From the NCBI RefSeq assembly GCF_021390645.1, contig NZ_JAJEJT010000004.1, positions 1,178,001-1,242,000 on the forward strand: DNA of 64,000 nucleotides, read 5' to 3'. The first letter of the stretch is position 1. Every line of letters begins with the position of its first letter. The position numbers and the translations under genes were made by a program. Of this stretch, positions 28,443 through 37,550 are shown in pieces. The stretch comes from Paraburkholderia flagellata. GTDB lineage: Bacteria; Pseudomonadota; Gammaproteobacteria; Burkholderiales; Burkholderiaceae. The notes below the pieces were generated by a model. It had not been told where the DNA came from. It was given only the letters and a program-made list of their open reading frames with translations, and searched no databases.

Positions 28443-29084
28443 TCACGGACTGATACGAGAAATCTTTGTTCCTCGTAACGCCGTTCCGGCCATCAAACCC
28501 TGCTGATTGAAAATCATTGCATAGACATCTGACTGAGCTGTCTCGGTGTTAAGGTTCTTTGCTGTTCCCTCGTCGACCACGACTACCGTTGGTCCGACAC
28601 CGATCTCGAAATCACTGCTTGTCTTTAGATTATTTAGCGCTGCTTCATTCATGAAAAGCATGACATACGCGTATTGCTGCACGCCTGCCTGGAACCCGTA
28701 GGATACCGACGTCGTGGCGTAATATCCCGTGACCTTGCCGTTCTCGATTAGTTCGCCAACCCCATGCGAGACGCCCGCAAGAAAGCCCGCCCTCACCACA
28801 CTTGGAAATATCAACACTGCCTTCGCTTTGTGGGCCAAATCGCCCATCTGCGGATGGGTTGATGCAAGGCTGGACAAGGCCGCTTGAGAGTCAGCGTCAA
28901 CCACATGTTTCGCGCTTGCCCCCTGCATCTGCGAATCCGGCGTCATCGCGAGGGGCACTCCTTGCGATGGCTGAGCTGTTGTGGATGGCGGCATGGAACT
29001 GTCGCTCATCTGACCGCTAGTCGTACATGCCATGAGGATTGCCAATCCAGAAATCGAGGCTAGCGCAGGTAGCATCTTCGACAT
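28443..29084 (-). CDS. YSC84/SYLF-domain lipoprotein
   Basis: A 213-residue exported protein: signal peptide with lipobox-like LMAC (Cys20), a Ser/Pro/Gln-rich linker, then a SYLF (YSC84) lipid-binding domain from about residue 75 (AVLIFPSVVRAGFLAGVSHGVGEL, then FEIGVGPTVVVVDEGTA). Family members bind phosphoinositides in eukaryotes; bacterial ones are envelope lipoproteins of unknown role. GGAG lies six bases before the ATG at 29084. Neighbours are other small envelope proteins and pqiABC. Confidence 0.85.
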   Translation of the reverse strand: MSKMLPALASISGLAILMACTTSGQMSDSSMPPSTTAQPSQGVPLAMTPDSQMQGASAKHVVDADSQAALSSLASTHPQMGDLAHKAKAVLIFPSVVRAGFLAGVSHGVGELIENGKVTGYYATTSVSYGFQAGVQQYAYVMLFMNEAALNNLKTSSDFEIGVGPTVVVVDEGTAKNLNTETAQSDVYAMIFNQQGLMAGTALRGTKISRISP

Positions 29085-29299
29085 GACGCGCTCCATTTTT
29101 AATTAACAACTCACAAACGCACCGATTGAATTCCAACGCTCTTCTCACATCGAATAGTCTAGTACGCTTCCAACTTGAATCCATTATGTTTATTCATTTT
29201 GACGAAGCCGCTGGGTTATGGAAACGTTCAGCCTGACTATGTCGACACTCGGTGGTTTGTTACGAAACGACAGCGTGGCCGTTAAAGGAGGCTGGCACC

Positions 29300-29451
29300 G
29301 TGAGGTGCACTGCACCTCAATGTATTCGAACAAGTCCGCCACGGCTTCGCGATGCATACGATCTCCCCGTGCTGTTCACTCGATTGCTCTTCAGGCTGTT
29401 GAAGAGGCATTCCTTCGGCGCGTTATCCCGGCAACTTCCGGATGAGAGATT
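29300..29451 (-). pseudogene. IS3-family transposase (OrfB) C-terminal remnant
   Basis: Minus-strand reading gives GSCRDNAPKECLFNSLKSN and, after a frameshift, EAVADLFEYIEV. This is the DNAPMESFFxxLK ... EYIEVFYN block near the end of IS3-family transposases. The rest of the gene is absent. Frameshifted and truncated at both ends. Confidence 0.65.
29301..29319. repeat. 19-bp perfect palindrome
   Basis: TGAGGTGCA-C-TGCACCTCA. It lies inside the transposase remnant, about 220 bases upstream of the YSC84 gene start. Either a chance hairpin in transposase DNA or an operator. Confidence 0.6.
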
Positions 29452-29503
29452 GGGCTCGGCCGGAGTGAAGTGCGCAGGCGGTCCGTCTTGCTCGACAAGC
29501 AAA

Positions 29504-29905
29504 CTAGGACGGTGTGCAGGCACCAAACAGCACGAACACATCGTCGCGATTCACCAAGGTCGCGGACATTCCACCCGTCTTCGTGTTGAGCGTAATGCTC
29601 CAGCCATAGCCGAGTTCCGTACCTTGCAGGAGCAACTGGCCGTCGCCCGGTTCCATGTACCGTATCGCGGTAGTGCGCTGCTGTGGGCCGACAATGACCT
29701 TCTTCGCGAAGTTGATGTGCACGAAATCCGGCGCCCCCAGAATAGAAGGAATCATCCTGACGCAGACATCGCCGATATCGCAGAAGTGCGCATCGATTGT
29801 CGCGCAAATGAGCGCCTTGCTGCCGTCGAAGTCCGCACTACGCACCCACGACGGGCTTGAGCAAACGAGGATCGCAAGCGCGGTCGCCCGCAATGGCTTC
29901 AGCAT
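29504..29905 (-). CDS. Exported hypothetical protein
   Basis: A 133-residue precursor with signal peptide ending near VRSADF. GGAGG lies upstream of the ATG at 29905. The mature part has four cysteines (ICATI, HFCDIGDVC, FGACTPS) and a beta-rich C-terminal half (YGWSITLNTKTGGMSATLVN). Probably periplasmic. The arrangement recalls small beta-barrel envelope proteins, but no family is recognised. Confidence 0.7.
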   Translation of the reverse strand: MLKPLRATALAILVCSSPSWVRSADFDGSKALICATIDAHFCDIGDVCVRMIPSILGAPDFVHINFAKKVIVGPQQRTTAIRYMEPGDGQLLLQGTELGYGWSITLNTKTGGMSATLVNRDDVFVLFGACTPS

Positions 29906-29994
29906 GACTCTTCCTCCTGCCTGTCGTGAACCCGCGTACAGATCCGCATGCAACCGACTGCCCGATCGGCTCGCCGATGACGCGGACATCCTAC

Positions 29995-30474
29995 CTATTC
30001 GGCGGTGTAGCCTCGACCGGTCATGCATGCCTTGACAGCCCGGTTGTATCGGGACAGGTCTCCCGACGCTTGTTGCTGCATACCTTCTTGCTGCATCGCC
30101 ATTTGCGCTCGTTCGCGCCGCATTCGCATGCCCATGCCCATCGTTCCGACGAGCGCACCGACACCCGCACCTTCGGCCCAGTGACCGCCGGCCACCCCGC
30201 CAATCAAAGTGCCGAACAATGCGCCGCCTCCGGCTCCGCGAAGTAGCTGGCCACGCTGTTGCTCAGGCGGCGGACTATTGGCCATCTGTTCGGCAAGCGC
30301 AACTGGATTGACTCCGGTGATTTGCTGGGCCCACGAATGGCAGTCCGCAGTATCGGTGTTCTGCTGCGCCGCACTTTGCCCTTTGGCCGGATAGAAGATC
30401 GGTTGCTGTGCCGCTGCCGCGAACGCCAAAGTTAGCGTCGACAGGACGATCGATAGTCGAACAATTATTCGCAT
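29995..30474 (-). CDS. Glycine-zipper exported protein
   Basis: A 159-residue precursor: signal peptide ending near AFAAAAQQ, a region with a CHSWA motif, then a glycine zipper (GGGALFGTLIGGVAGG ... GAGVGALVGTMGMGM, about 80-118) that would insert as a hairpin, and a Gln/Met-rich tail ending CMTGRGYTAE. Members of this YMGG-like group are envelope proteins of unknown function, sometimes stress-induced. The ATG at 30474 was chosen for its signal peptide. Confidence 0.78.
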   Translation of the reverse strand: MRIIVRLSIVLSTLTLAFAAAAQQPIFYPAKGQSAAQQNTDTADCHSWAQQITGVNPVALAEQMANSPPPEQQRGQLLRGAGGGALFGTLIGGVAGGHWAEGAGVGALVGTMGMGMRMRRERAQMAMQQEGMQQQASGDLSRYNRAVKACMTGRGYTAE

Positions 30475-30883
30475 GACTAAAGCTCCCGTGACTGCTTTCA
30501 GGCGTTCTTGCAATCGCGTCGGGAATGACTTTCGGTCAGCATGCTCGCGCAGCGCGCGCCGTTGCTGTTATTTTTAGCTGGTTATCGTCCGGGGAGGACT
30601 ACGGTCGGAGCGCAAAAACCTGCATTCGCAGAACGCCAACGTGCAGATTGACAGAGGCTCATCGTTAAATCCATAGGTCTTTGGTCTCATTTGCCTGATG
30701 GATGCCTGCGCCGAATAACGTGAGGGTGCCTTGAATACTGCCGGAGCGCATCGCTGATGCAGCCGAGATCTGTCGAGCAGCAGGCGAATGCCGCAAGCGA
30801 GTGACGCTCAAGAAAATTGGTCATTCGAAGCGCCCAGGTCAGCGGAATTTGTCAGCCGCAAGTATTCCCACCGGATCAACGAA
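30475..30883. other. Intergenic region, nothing recognised
   Basis: About 400 bases upstream of the glycine-zipper gene and downstream of a membrane-protein gene. Moderately AT-rich; no gene, repeat or clear promoter pair that I can defend. Confidence 0.45.
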
Positions 30884-31600
30884 TCAAGCGTCGCCTTTCC
30901 GTTCGGAATCACCCGCGCCGACCTTCGGCCATACGCCGAAATTATCGATCAGGATGTGGAAGCTGAGAAGGAGAATCCAGATTGGGAAGACGAGAACGAT
31001 CCAATCTATGTAGTGGCCAGCGAAGAGCAACGCGAGCGCAGTTGCGTATCCAACAAACGCAATCCAGCGCGATACAAAGCCAGTACGAAGAGCAAGTGTA
31101 CTCGTGGCCATTGTGAATACTGCGGCCATGCGGACCGCGTAAATATTCATCGCTTCGCTGGCAAACTCTCGCGCGAGGGTGAATGTGGCCGAACCGGGAA
31201 GTCGATCGAACCCAATGCGATACGCGGCCACAATCCCCCCGACGAACGCGGCAGCGACAAACAACATCGCCAGGAACAATAGGCCACTCCCCATGAACAC
31301 CGTAGCAAAGAAGCGATCCTCGTGATCTCCGAGACGATCCCGCAGCACGCCAATGAACCAGAGAAAGGCAATGCCGGCAAACGGCACCAGGTTGACCGCA
31401 ACCGCTACCGTACCCGAACTTTCTCGAAGCCACTGGCCCGCTTCGAGAGGACCAACCGGAATAGAGCGCCGCAGCAGCAGAAGGCCGGTAATCAGCAAGA
31501 CAGAAAATACGATGCCGGCAATGGCAGCAGCGCGGGGGGCTCTCAGATGCCTCCTCGGCTCGATCCACTGAAGCCGATGGTCTTTCGTTGAGGGATTCAT
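30884..31600 (-). CDS. Multi-pass membrane protein, hypothetical
   Basis: A 238-residue integral membrane protein with about six helices (near 29-47, 67-85, 101-125, 154-172, 181-196, 200-220) and short loops. No transport or catalytic motif. The ATG at 31600 (MNPSTKD) was preferred over an ATG six codons earlier, by fit to a short basic N-terminus. Function unknown. Confidence 0.7.
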   Translation of the reverse strand: MNPSTKDHRLQWIEPRRHLRAPRAAAIAGIVFSVLLITGLLLLRRSIPVGPLEAGQWLRESSGTVAVAVNLVPFAGIAFLWFIGVLRDRLGDHEDRFFATVFMGSGLLFLAMLFVAAAFVGGIVAAYRIGFDRLPGSATFTLAREFASEAMNIYAVRMAAVFTMATSTLALRTGFVSRWIAFVGYATALALLFAGHYIDWIVLVFPIWILLLSFHILIDNFGVWPKVGAGDSERKGDA

Positions 31601-32027
31601 GTTCAGCGTCCTCCGCACCCTGCCGTGATCTGTGTCGGTATATTCGTCATGCTAGGGCAAGCGGCGATCAACTTGAAGTCTTGAAAGGGATCGATCCAAG
31701 GAGGCGAATACTCAAGAACCATGAAACATCTGTGAGGATTGCAAAGGTGTCGCTGAACGAATTGGGTCGCGTTATGACTTTTGCGTGAAAACCGCGCCCG
31801 AGGCGATCGTGGCGCTCGGTCGTCGGGCGGTGTCGGCCATGACCGGCCATCTGGGAAAGGTTTGTCAATGTCGGTTCAGCGACGGATTGCGGCCGCAAGG
31901 AGCCTGCGCGGGATCTGCGACGGTTTCGTCGCGGTGCAGCCTGCTGGGCAGCCGTTACCCGCAGCGTGCGCTGCTGCTCTCCGCTGCTGTTTTCGCCCCA
32001 GCACTACGCCACACTCTCGAATCGGGT
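31601..32027. other. Intergenic region, nothing recognised
   Basis: About 430 bases between the membrane-protein gene and the end of the cytochrome c gene. Frames on both strands lack ribosome sites; no repeat or known motif seen. Confidence 0.45.
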
Positions 32028-32717
32028 CTATTCGCGGGCCGATCCCGTCCCGACGATGCCTGGATCAGCCGGCACCGCAGCGGGAGCCGTGGACGCTTCG
32101 AGAAATGCCGCTACTGAATGCATGTCCTGCTCCGTCAGCTTGACGCAGATCGCGCTCATCACTTCGCCGCGAGGCCTCTGTCCTGCGTGTTGAAAGACCA
32201 GTAACTGCTTCACTATGTAGTCCGCATGCTGGCCCGCCAGGCGCGGAAACTCGCCTGCCCCTTCACCGTGTGCACCGTGACAGGCGCTGCACGCTGGCAC
32301 ACCCTTGTCAGGTAAGCCGGATACGAAAATTGTCCTGCCGCTATTAACGAGCAGAGGATCGCCGCGTTCGCCCGCAGGTGGCGGACGGCTCGAAAAGTAA
32401 GCGGCAAGCTGCTCGATCTGCGCGTCGCTTAGATGGGTAAAGCCCCACATGTATCTTTTCGCATTCGGGTCGGACCGGTTATGAGCCCGGAAGTCCGTCA
32501 ACTGATTGACCAGATACTCCCTTTGCTGGCCTGCGAGCTTGGGAAACGTGGGCGAGACAGAAACGCCGTTCACGCCGTGGCAGTTCGAGCAAACCTGCAA
32601 TGCGATCGTCCTGCCGGCAACAGCTGGATCGTCGATCCGCCTGGAATGCTCGATGTCGTGACAACTGGCGTCACCCAGCAGTGTGGCGAGCAGAATCCAT
32701 CGCGACACCCCTTTCAT
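32028..32717 (-). CDS. Diheme cytochrome c (c4-like)
   Basis: A 229-residue exported cytochrome with two heme sites, CSNCH (43-47) and CSACH (143-147), and candidate methionine ligands M90 (RYMWG) and in GEVMSAI. The two similar halves (FPKLAGQQREYLV / FPRLAGQHADYIV) are typical of cytochrome c4. It sits 143 bases downstream of the Cyc2-like gene on the same strand, so it is the natural periplasmic electron acceptor for it. The ATG at 32717 was chosen with GGAG nine bases upstream; a longer N-terminal extension is possible but lacks a signal sequence. Confidence 0.88.
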   Translation of the reverse strand: MKGVSRWILLATLLGDASCHDIEHSRRIDDPAVAGRTIALQVCSNCHGVNGVSVSPTFPKLAGQQREYLVNQLTDFRAHNRSDPNAKRYMWGFTHLSDAQIEQLAAYFSSRPPPAGERGDPLLVNSGRTIFVSGLPDKGVPACSACHGAHGEGAGEFPRLAGQHADYIVKQLLVFQHAGQRPRGEVMSAICVKLTEQDMHSVAAFLEASTAPAAVPADPGIVGTGSARE

Positions 32718-32860
32718 TTTGCCAGGCTCCAGTCGAGCTCCCGGAAATATGCCTGGGCGAAGATATGGCATGGTTTTCACAAATCCCCCTGAATGGCCGG
32801 CGACGGGAAGAAGACGTGAACGGCGCTGTTTCATGTTCGAAGGAAAACTCGGGAGTGACA

Positions 32861-34234
32861 TCACCAATACGCCGCCCAGAGGTAGACAAACAGCGTGTCG
32901 TTGTCGCTTGCATTGCGCCCGAGTCCGTCGTAATTCGAACGCGCACCAAGATATTTCGTAAAGTGTGTGTACTGCAGACCGACACGGATGTTTTGCACAG
33001 GAATCCAGAATATTTCGGGCGTCCAACCTTGCGTTGCTGGAGAGGAGTTGGCACTACCCGGATACGCGACGCTGTCGCGGCTGCCGGTCACGTTGAAGAA
33101 AGAAAGGCTAACGCCGTATTTGGCCTGGTAGATGTAAGAGAGCTTCAGCCTCAGCGATCCAAGGTTGGCCGACTTGCTGTCGCCATAAACGAGGTTATTC
33201 GGATCACTAATGTTCTCGCGGATGTATCGGGCCTGTGCGGTGATTGTGTTCGGTTCAAGGAGGTACTGATACTGCGCATCGAAGCCGATATCGCGGTAGC
33301 GCGTTACGCCCTGTGTGAAGCTCGGGAATGCGTTAGCGTCGTTGGGATAAACTTGCGCATTGATCCCGAATGTCCCCAGCATGACACTGTGTGGACCCCA
33401 GTCGTGAGTCAGGGCCAGTCGCCAGTAGGGATTCTGGCCACGCAGATAGATCTGCGGGTGATTCGGATCCCCGGCCCTGTTCCCCTTGCTCATGAACGAC
33501 CATATGCCGTCGGCCGTTCGATAGACTGACAACTCAGCATAAATCGTCCGGTTCCAGTACACGTAGCCCCCGGCGCCGACAACCTGCTGCGCCAGGGCGC
33601 CTTCCATGATCGGCAGGAATTGGGGCGAACCAACCGTGCTCGTTGACGAGGAGACGTACGGATAACTCCATGCCGGCGAGCTGTTCCAGACATCCTGTAC
33701 GGACGGATTGTTGTGCAGCGTGGTGCCGAGAATCAGGTCGTTTGCATCCCCTATGATCCTGTCCACATATCGGAAGTCCATGTTGTCAGAGGCCCAGTGA
33801 CCGATCCACTTGCCGTCGCTGCCCTGATGATCGTAGTTCGAGTAAGTGAACTGCGTGAACGCACCGATCCTGTCCGTAATCTTGCCGGCGAGGAATATGC
33901 TGGCAGCGTCGAAAATCGGTAATCCGTCTTTGGGGGAAATGATGTTGCCGCTGGCGTCATGGTTCACTCGTGTCTTCGTCATGTCGAACGTCGCCATCAC
34001 GGCAACCGGAACGGTACGTTCGCCAAACGTGTAGCCGTTCAGCTTGAACATTCGCCCGTACGGAGTCAGTTCAGGAAACTGTCCACCTGCATGACACGCA
34101 ACGCAGCTTTGTCCCGTTTGACGGGCGAATATCGGGAGCGCCGGAGCAGAAGTGGCGTGGAGCAGGCAGAAAGCCTCAATCGCCAGGATCCAGGCGCGTT
34201 GAAGCAGGCGACGGACGGCGACGAGATGTGTCAT
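32861..34234 (-). CDS. Cyc2-like outer-membrane monoheme cytochrome-porin fusion
   Basis: A 457-residue precursor. After a signal peptide, residues 32-48 read ALPIFARQTGQSCVACH, matching the AxPxFARQTGxxCxxCH heme signature of Cyc2 outer-membrane iron oxidases; FPELTPYGRMFKLNGY follows. The remaining 390 residues alternate polar and aromatic in beta-strand fashion and end in a Trp (YLWAAYW), as in outer-membrane barrels. GGAGGAG lies eight bases before the ATG at 34234. Known Cyc2 proteins pass electrons from outside Fe(II) through the barrel to periplasmic cytochromes; homologues also occur in organisms not known to oxidise iron, so the donor is uncertain. Confidence 0.82.
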   Translation of the reverse strand: MTHLVAVRRLLQRAWILAIEAFCLLHATSAPALPIFARQTGQSCVACHAGGQFPELTPYGRMFKLNGYTFGERTVPVAVMATFDMTKTRVNHDASGNIISPKDGLPIFDAASIFLAGKITDRIGAFTQFTYSNYDHQGSDGKWIGHWASDNMDFRYVDRIIGDANDLILGTTLHNNPSVQDVWNSSPAWSYPYVSSSTSTVGSPQFLPIMEGALAQQVVGAGGYVYWNRTIYAELSVYRTADGIWSFMSKGNRAGDPNHPQIYLRGQNPYWRLALTHDWGPHSVMLGTFGINAQVYPNDANAFPSFTQGVTRYRDIGFDAQYQYLLEPNTITAQARYIRENISDPNNLVYGDSKSANLGSLRLKLSYIYQAKYGVSLSFFNVTGSRDSVAYPGSANSSPATQGWTPEIFWIPVQNIRVGLQYTHFTKYLGARSNYDGLGRNASDNDTLFVYLWAAYW

Positions 34235-34768
34235 GCCAACATCTCCTCCGGCCCGCTCCGCACCTTGGGGTTTTCGAGGCACACGCGTACCCACCCCACT
34301 GCGATAAGCGGGACAGCAAAGACGACGCTACGCGCACGGCATCACCGGCGTCGCCTTGTAAATCAGCGGAACTACACAGGCCTGCGTTGTGGCGGAAAGA
34401 GATCCGGCACACGCACCTGTTCACTCGCTTTCCAAAACGAAGGAGGCCGCCGCCTTATTCCGCCGACGGTACGTTGCCAGCATGAAAGGCATGCCGCGTC
34501 ATTTTCCCCACACATGACTTGTGTAAGCAGCAGGCCAGTTCACCCGGAACAGTAAGCTCGCCGGGTGTCAGCGGCGCCGACTCCGCAAACAGATAGCTCT
34601 TGACGCCGTCTGTCGAACCGTTGCAGGCGTTGCGTATGCGGTGGTCAACGCAATCGGGGCCACCGGCGCCGCGCAACTGCCATTGCGGGTCCAGTCGTCA
34701 AAGGCAAGCTGAATGACGTGGTCGTGCCATTGGTATAGATCACGAGCGCGGCACCCGACCCAGGAGGC
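34235..34768. other. Upstream region of the Cyc2-like gene, no intact gene
   Basis: Contains the promoter region of the cytochrome-porin gene and a minus-strand frame (about 34455-34676) with atypical composition, downstream of the GH92 remnant. No promoter pair is convincing. Confidence 0.45.
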
Positions 34769-34990
34769 GTTGAGCCGCGATACCACCGCCGTATTTCCGC
34801 CAAGTTGTGCGAACATCCCGTTCGGATTGAACGGCACCATCCATGCGTATTGCTCGGCGTTGCCTTCCACGTAGTCGTCGGTGCTGCTCGGGTTCTCCGG
34901 AATCCACGTGCCGTCGGAGTTGCATCCGGGGATCAGCGGCGGTATCAGTGAAGTGTTGAGCAGGTTCTGCCAGTCATATGCCGCAGCGGT
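34769..34990 (-). pseudogene. GH92 alpha-mannosidase remnant
   Basis: The minus strand reads AYDWQNLLNTSLIPP, then STDDYVEGNAEQYAWMVPFN and LGGNTAVVSRLN. This matches the catalytic-domain block YVEGNAEQYxWMVPF of glycoside hydrolase family 92. No start and no remainder of the roughly 750-residue enzyme; the frame then runs into unrelated sequence. A truncated fossil next to the glycosyltransferase gene. Confidence 0.75.
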
Positions 34991-35080
34991 TGATTTGTTC
35001 CTGCACGGCGCAGCCCTTCCTGCGCAGGTGGTCCGGAAAACACCAACGAACTCAGCCCCGAAATCGAGGAAAAAGGCCTC

Positions 35081-36334
35081 ATGAAGCTACTGATCGCGAC
35101 GTACGGTACCGAGGGCGATGCGCGCCCGTTCGCCGCGCTGTGCCGTGGCTTGATAGACGCCGGGCACGAAGCGCGTCTGCTCGCCGATGCCGCCACGCTT
35201 GGCAGCGCCCACGCACTCGGCGTGCCGGCCACCGCGCTGGCTGGTGACATTCGCGGCATGCTTCGCCCGGACCACGTCATCGCTGGCGTCGTCGCGAAAG
35301 GCGGCGGCTTCAACGAGACCGCACGCGCGCTCGCGAAAATCGCCAACGAAAACGCGCAGTCGTGGATGCGCACCATCGTCGAGGCAGGCGACGGTTGCGA
35401 TGCAATTCTGGTTGCGGGGCTGGCCGCGTTCGTGGGGCTTTCCGCGGCGGAATATCTGGGCGCGAAAGGCATCGGCTCGGGCATGATCCCGCTCACGCCA
35501 ACGGCGGCCTTCCCCTCGGCGTTTTTGCCGCCCAGATGGGTGCCGCGCGTGCTCAACCGCGCGAGCCACGGCCTTGTGAACGGCATGCTGTGGAAAGCGT
35601 TCCGCGACAAGACCAACGCCGCGCGCGCGATGTTCGGCCTGCCGCCGCGCCAGGCGGTATGGAAGGACCACCCGATGCTTTATGGTGTCTCGCCAAGCCT
35701 GCTGTCCGCGCCCGCCGACTGGCCCGCCAACGCGCATCTATGCGGACAGTGGCTCGCGCCGAGCCCGGCCTGGACGCCACCGCCCGAGTTGGTGCACTTC
35801 CTCGCTGCGGGCGAAGCGCCCGTCTACATTGGCTTTGGCAGCATGACGGGCTTCGACAACGCGCGCTTACTGGCCGCCCTGATCGAAGCCATGCAGGGCC
35901 GGCGCGCACTCTTCTATCCGGGCTGGAGCGGCATCGATCCCACGGCACTTCCTGAAAACTTCTTCGTTGTCGGCGACACGCCGCACGACTGGCTGCTCCC
36001 GCGCACCGCCGCGGTCATTCATCACGGCGGCTCCGGTACTTCGCACTCCGCAACACGTGCAGGCGTGCCTTCCATCGTGACGCCATTCGCGGGCGACCAG
36101 TTCTTCTGGGCGCAGCGCCTGCGCGAGGCGGGCGTCGCGCCAGCGGCCGTCGATGGGCGCAAGCCCAGCGCCGAAGCGTTCGCGAGCGCACTCGACTTTG
36201 CCGCCAGCGAAACGGTGCGAAGCCGCGCCCGCGCGCTGGGCGAAACGATGCGCGCGGAAAACGGCGTCGCGAACGCGGTCGCCACCCTCGAGCGCATCGT
36301 TGCAGTTGACGTGCGCGAGGGAGCCAGAAGCTAG
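35081..36334 (+). CDS. GT1-family glycosyltransferase (UGT-like)
   Basis: A 417-residue GT-B-fold enzyme. The N-terminal acceptor domain begins MKLLIATYGTEGDARPF; the C-terminal donor-binding signature is HHGGSGTSHSATRAGVPSIV ... GDQFFWAQRL. The group glycosylates sterols, polyketides, hopanoid-like or rhamnolipid-type aglycones. Its stop shares the CTAG at 36331-36334 with the convergent ubiM stop. No biosynthetic cluster is adjacent, so the acceptor cannot be named. Confidence 0.9.
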   Translation: MKLLIATYGTEGDARPFAALCRGLIDAGHEARLLADAATLGSAHALGVPATALAGDIRGMLRPDHVIAGVVAKGGGFNETARALAKIANENAQSWMRTIVEAGDGCDAILVAGLAAFVGLSAAEYLGAKGIGSGMIPLTPTAAFPSAFLPPRWVPRVLNRASHGLVNGMLWKAFRDKTNAARAMFGLPPRQAVWKDHPMLYGVSPSLLSAPADWPANAHLCGQWLAPSPAWTPPPELVHFLAAGEAPVYIGFGSMTGFDNARLLAALIEAMQGRRALFYPGWSGIDPTALPENFFVVGDTPHDWLLPRTAAVIHHGGSGTSHSATRAGVPSIVTPFAGDQFFWAQRLREAGVAPAAVDGRKPSAEAFASALDFAASETVRSRARALGETMRAENGVANAVATLERIVAVDVREGARS

Positions 36335-37527
36335 CCGGTCAGCGAAGCCGCAATCGCCCTCCTGAACGGCATCAGCCGCGAAGCAGCGCGCAGCATGAAG
36401 TCGCGCGCCAGTTTTGCGGGCGCGGTGTTGTTCGTATAGACATCGGTGATGAAGCGGGTCGCGAGATAGAGCGGCCTGGTCGCGCGACGGTGCTGGGTTT
36501 CGTAGCGTTGCAAGATCGAGAGAGCCCCGATGTCGCCACCGCTATTTTTCGCCTCGATAATTCGGTTACCTAAGGTTTCCACACCGAGCAGACCGAAATT
36601 GAAGCCATGCGCGGTCACCGGATGCATGCCGACCGCGGCGTCACCCACGGCCGCGAAGCGCTTTCCGACGAAGTGCTCCGGATAAACGGCAACGAGCGGA
36701 TAGATATGCCGCGTGCTTGCCAGCTTCATCGCGCCTAGCCTATGCATGAAACGTTTCTCGATATGCCGCGCGAATTCGCCGGGCTCGAGCGCCGCGATCT
36801 CGTTGACCTGGCCCACAGGCAGCGTGAGCACGACCGACGACTGATGCGCGTTCGTCGAGCGCTCCGCATTCATGGGGAGCAACGCCAGCGTTTGACCGTA
36901 CCCGAACCATTCCCACGCAGCGTGCTCGTGCGGCGCTTCATGCGTCATGCGGCAAACCAGCATCGCCTTGCCGAAATCGTGCATGTCGGCGGCAATGCCC
37001 ATCATCTTGCGCGTGGACGAAAAGCGGCTGTCCGCCGCGACGATCAACTTCGCCGAGAGCGTCTCGCCGCTCTCCAATGTCACGCTCGCCAGATCCTCGC
37101 CGGCTTTCACGCCGCTGACCTTTTGCGCCGCGAGCAGCGTCACGTCGCCGTGCGCTGCCGTGCTTTGCCGCAGCGCCTCATAGGCAGCCTTGCGAATCAG
37201 GTGATTGGACACCAGCCAGCCTAGTTCCGTGTGTCCGCTCAGTTCGTGTCCGATCTCGAGCGCCCCCGGCGAGGGACCGTTGAACACCTTGGCGCTGCAC
37301 AGCGGAGCACGCGCGTGCGGATCGATACGATCCCATAGCCCGAACTTGCGCATCAGGCGCACCGACTTCTGGGTCAGTGCGATCTCGCGCCCGTCGAACT
37401 GCGGCTCGCTGATGTCGGCGAGACACTGCTGCTCGACCATGACGATCTCGAGGCCCAAAGCACTGAGCGAGCGTGCGAGACATAGCCCCACCGGCCCGGC
37501 GCCCACAATGACGATATCTGCTTGCAT
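36331..37527 (-). CDS. ubiM: FAD-dependent ubiquinone hydroxylase, UbiM type
   Basis: A 398-residue flavoprotein monooxygenase of the UbiH/F/I/L/M family. FAD motif IVGAGPVGLCLARSL at the N-terminus, and the second FAD motif GDAAVGMHPVTAHGFNFGL. This HPVTAHGFN variant and the overall match point to UbiM, the broad-range enzyme of ubiquinone ring hydroxylation found in proteobacteria. O2-dependent. The ATG at 37527 was chosen (MQADIVIVGAG); further upstream frames lack similarity. A hemerythrin gene precedes it by 23 bases on the same strand, probably co-transcribed. Confidence 0.82.
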   Translation of the reverse strand: MQADIVIVGAGPVGLCLARSLSALGLEIVMVEQQCLADISEPQFDGREIALTQKSVRLMRKFGLWDRIDPHARAPLCSAKVFNGPSPGALEIGHELSGHTELGWLVSNHLIRKAAYEALRQSTAAHGDVTLLAAQKVSGVKAGEDLASVTLESGETLSAKLIVAADSRFSSTRKMMGIAADMHDFGKAMLVCRMTHEAPHEHAAWEWFGYGQTLALLPMNAERSTNAHQSSVVLTLPVGQVNEIAALEPGEFARHIEKRFMHRLGAMKLASTRHIYPLVAVYPEHFVGKRFAAVGDAAVGMHPVTAHGFNFGLLGVETLGNRIIEAKNSGGDIGALSILQRYETQHRRATRPLYLATRFITDVYTNNTAPAKLARDFMLRAASRLMPFRRAIAASLTG

Positions 37528-37550
37528 GAATCGAACGATTTGAATCTGAC

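Larger units (their letters stand above)
29085..29503. other. Intergenic region with IS3-type transposase fossil
   Basis: Apart from the transposase remnant and a 19-bp palindrome (both listed), no gene is supported. The part near 29085-29200 is AT-rich and probably carries the promoter of the YSC84 lipoprotein gene. Confidence 0.5.

Noticed and set aside
34455..34676. Separate small gene downstream of the GH92 remnant
   Set aside because: TTG start without ribosome site, and the sequence is probably part of the same decayed locus.
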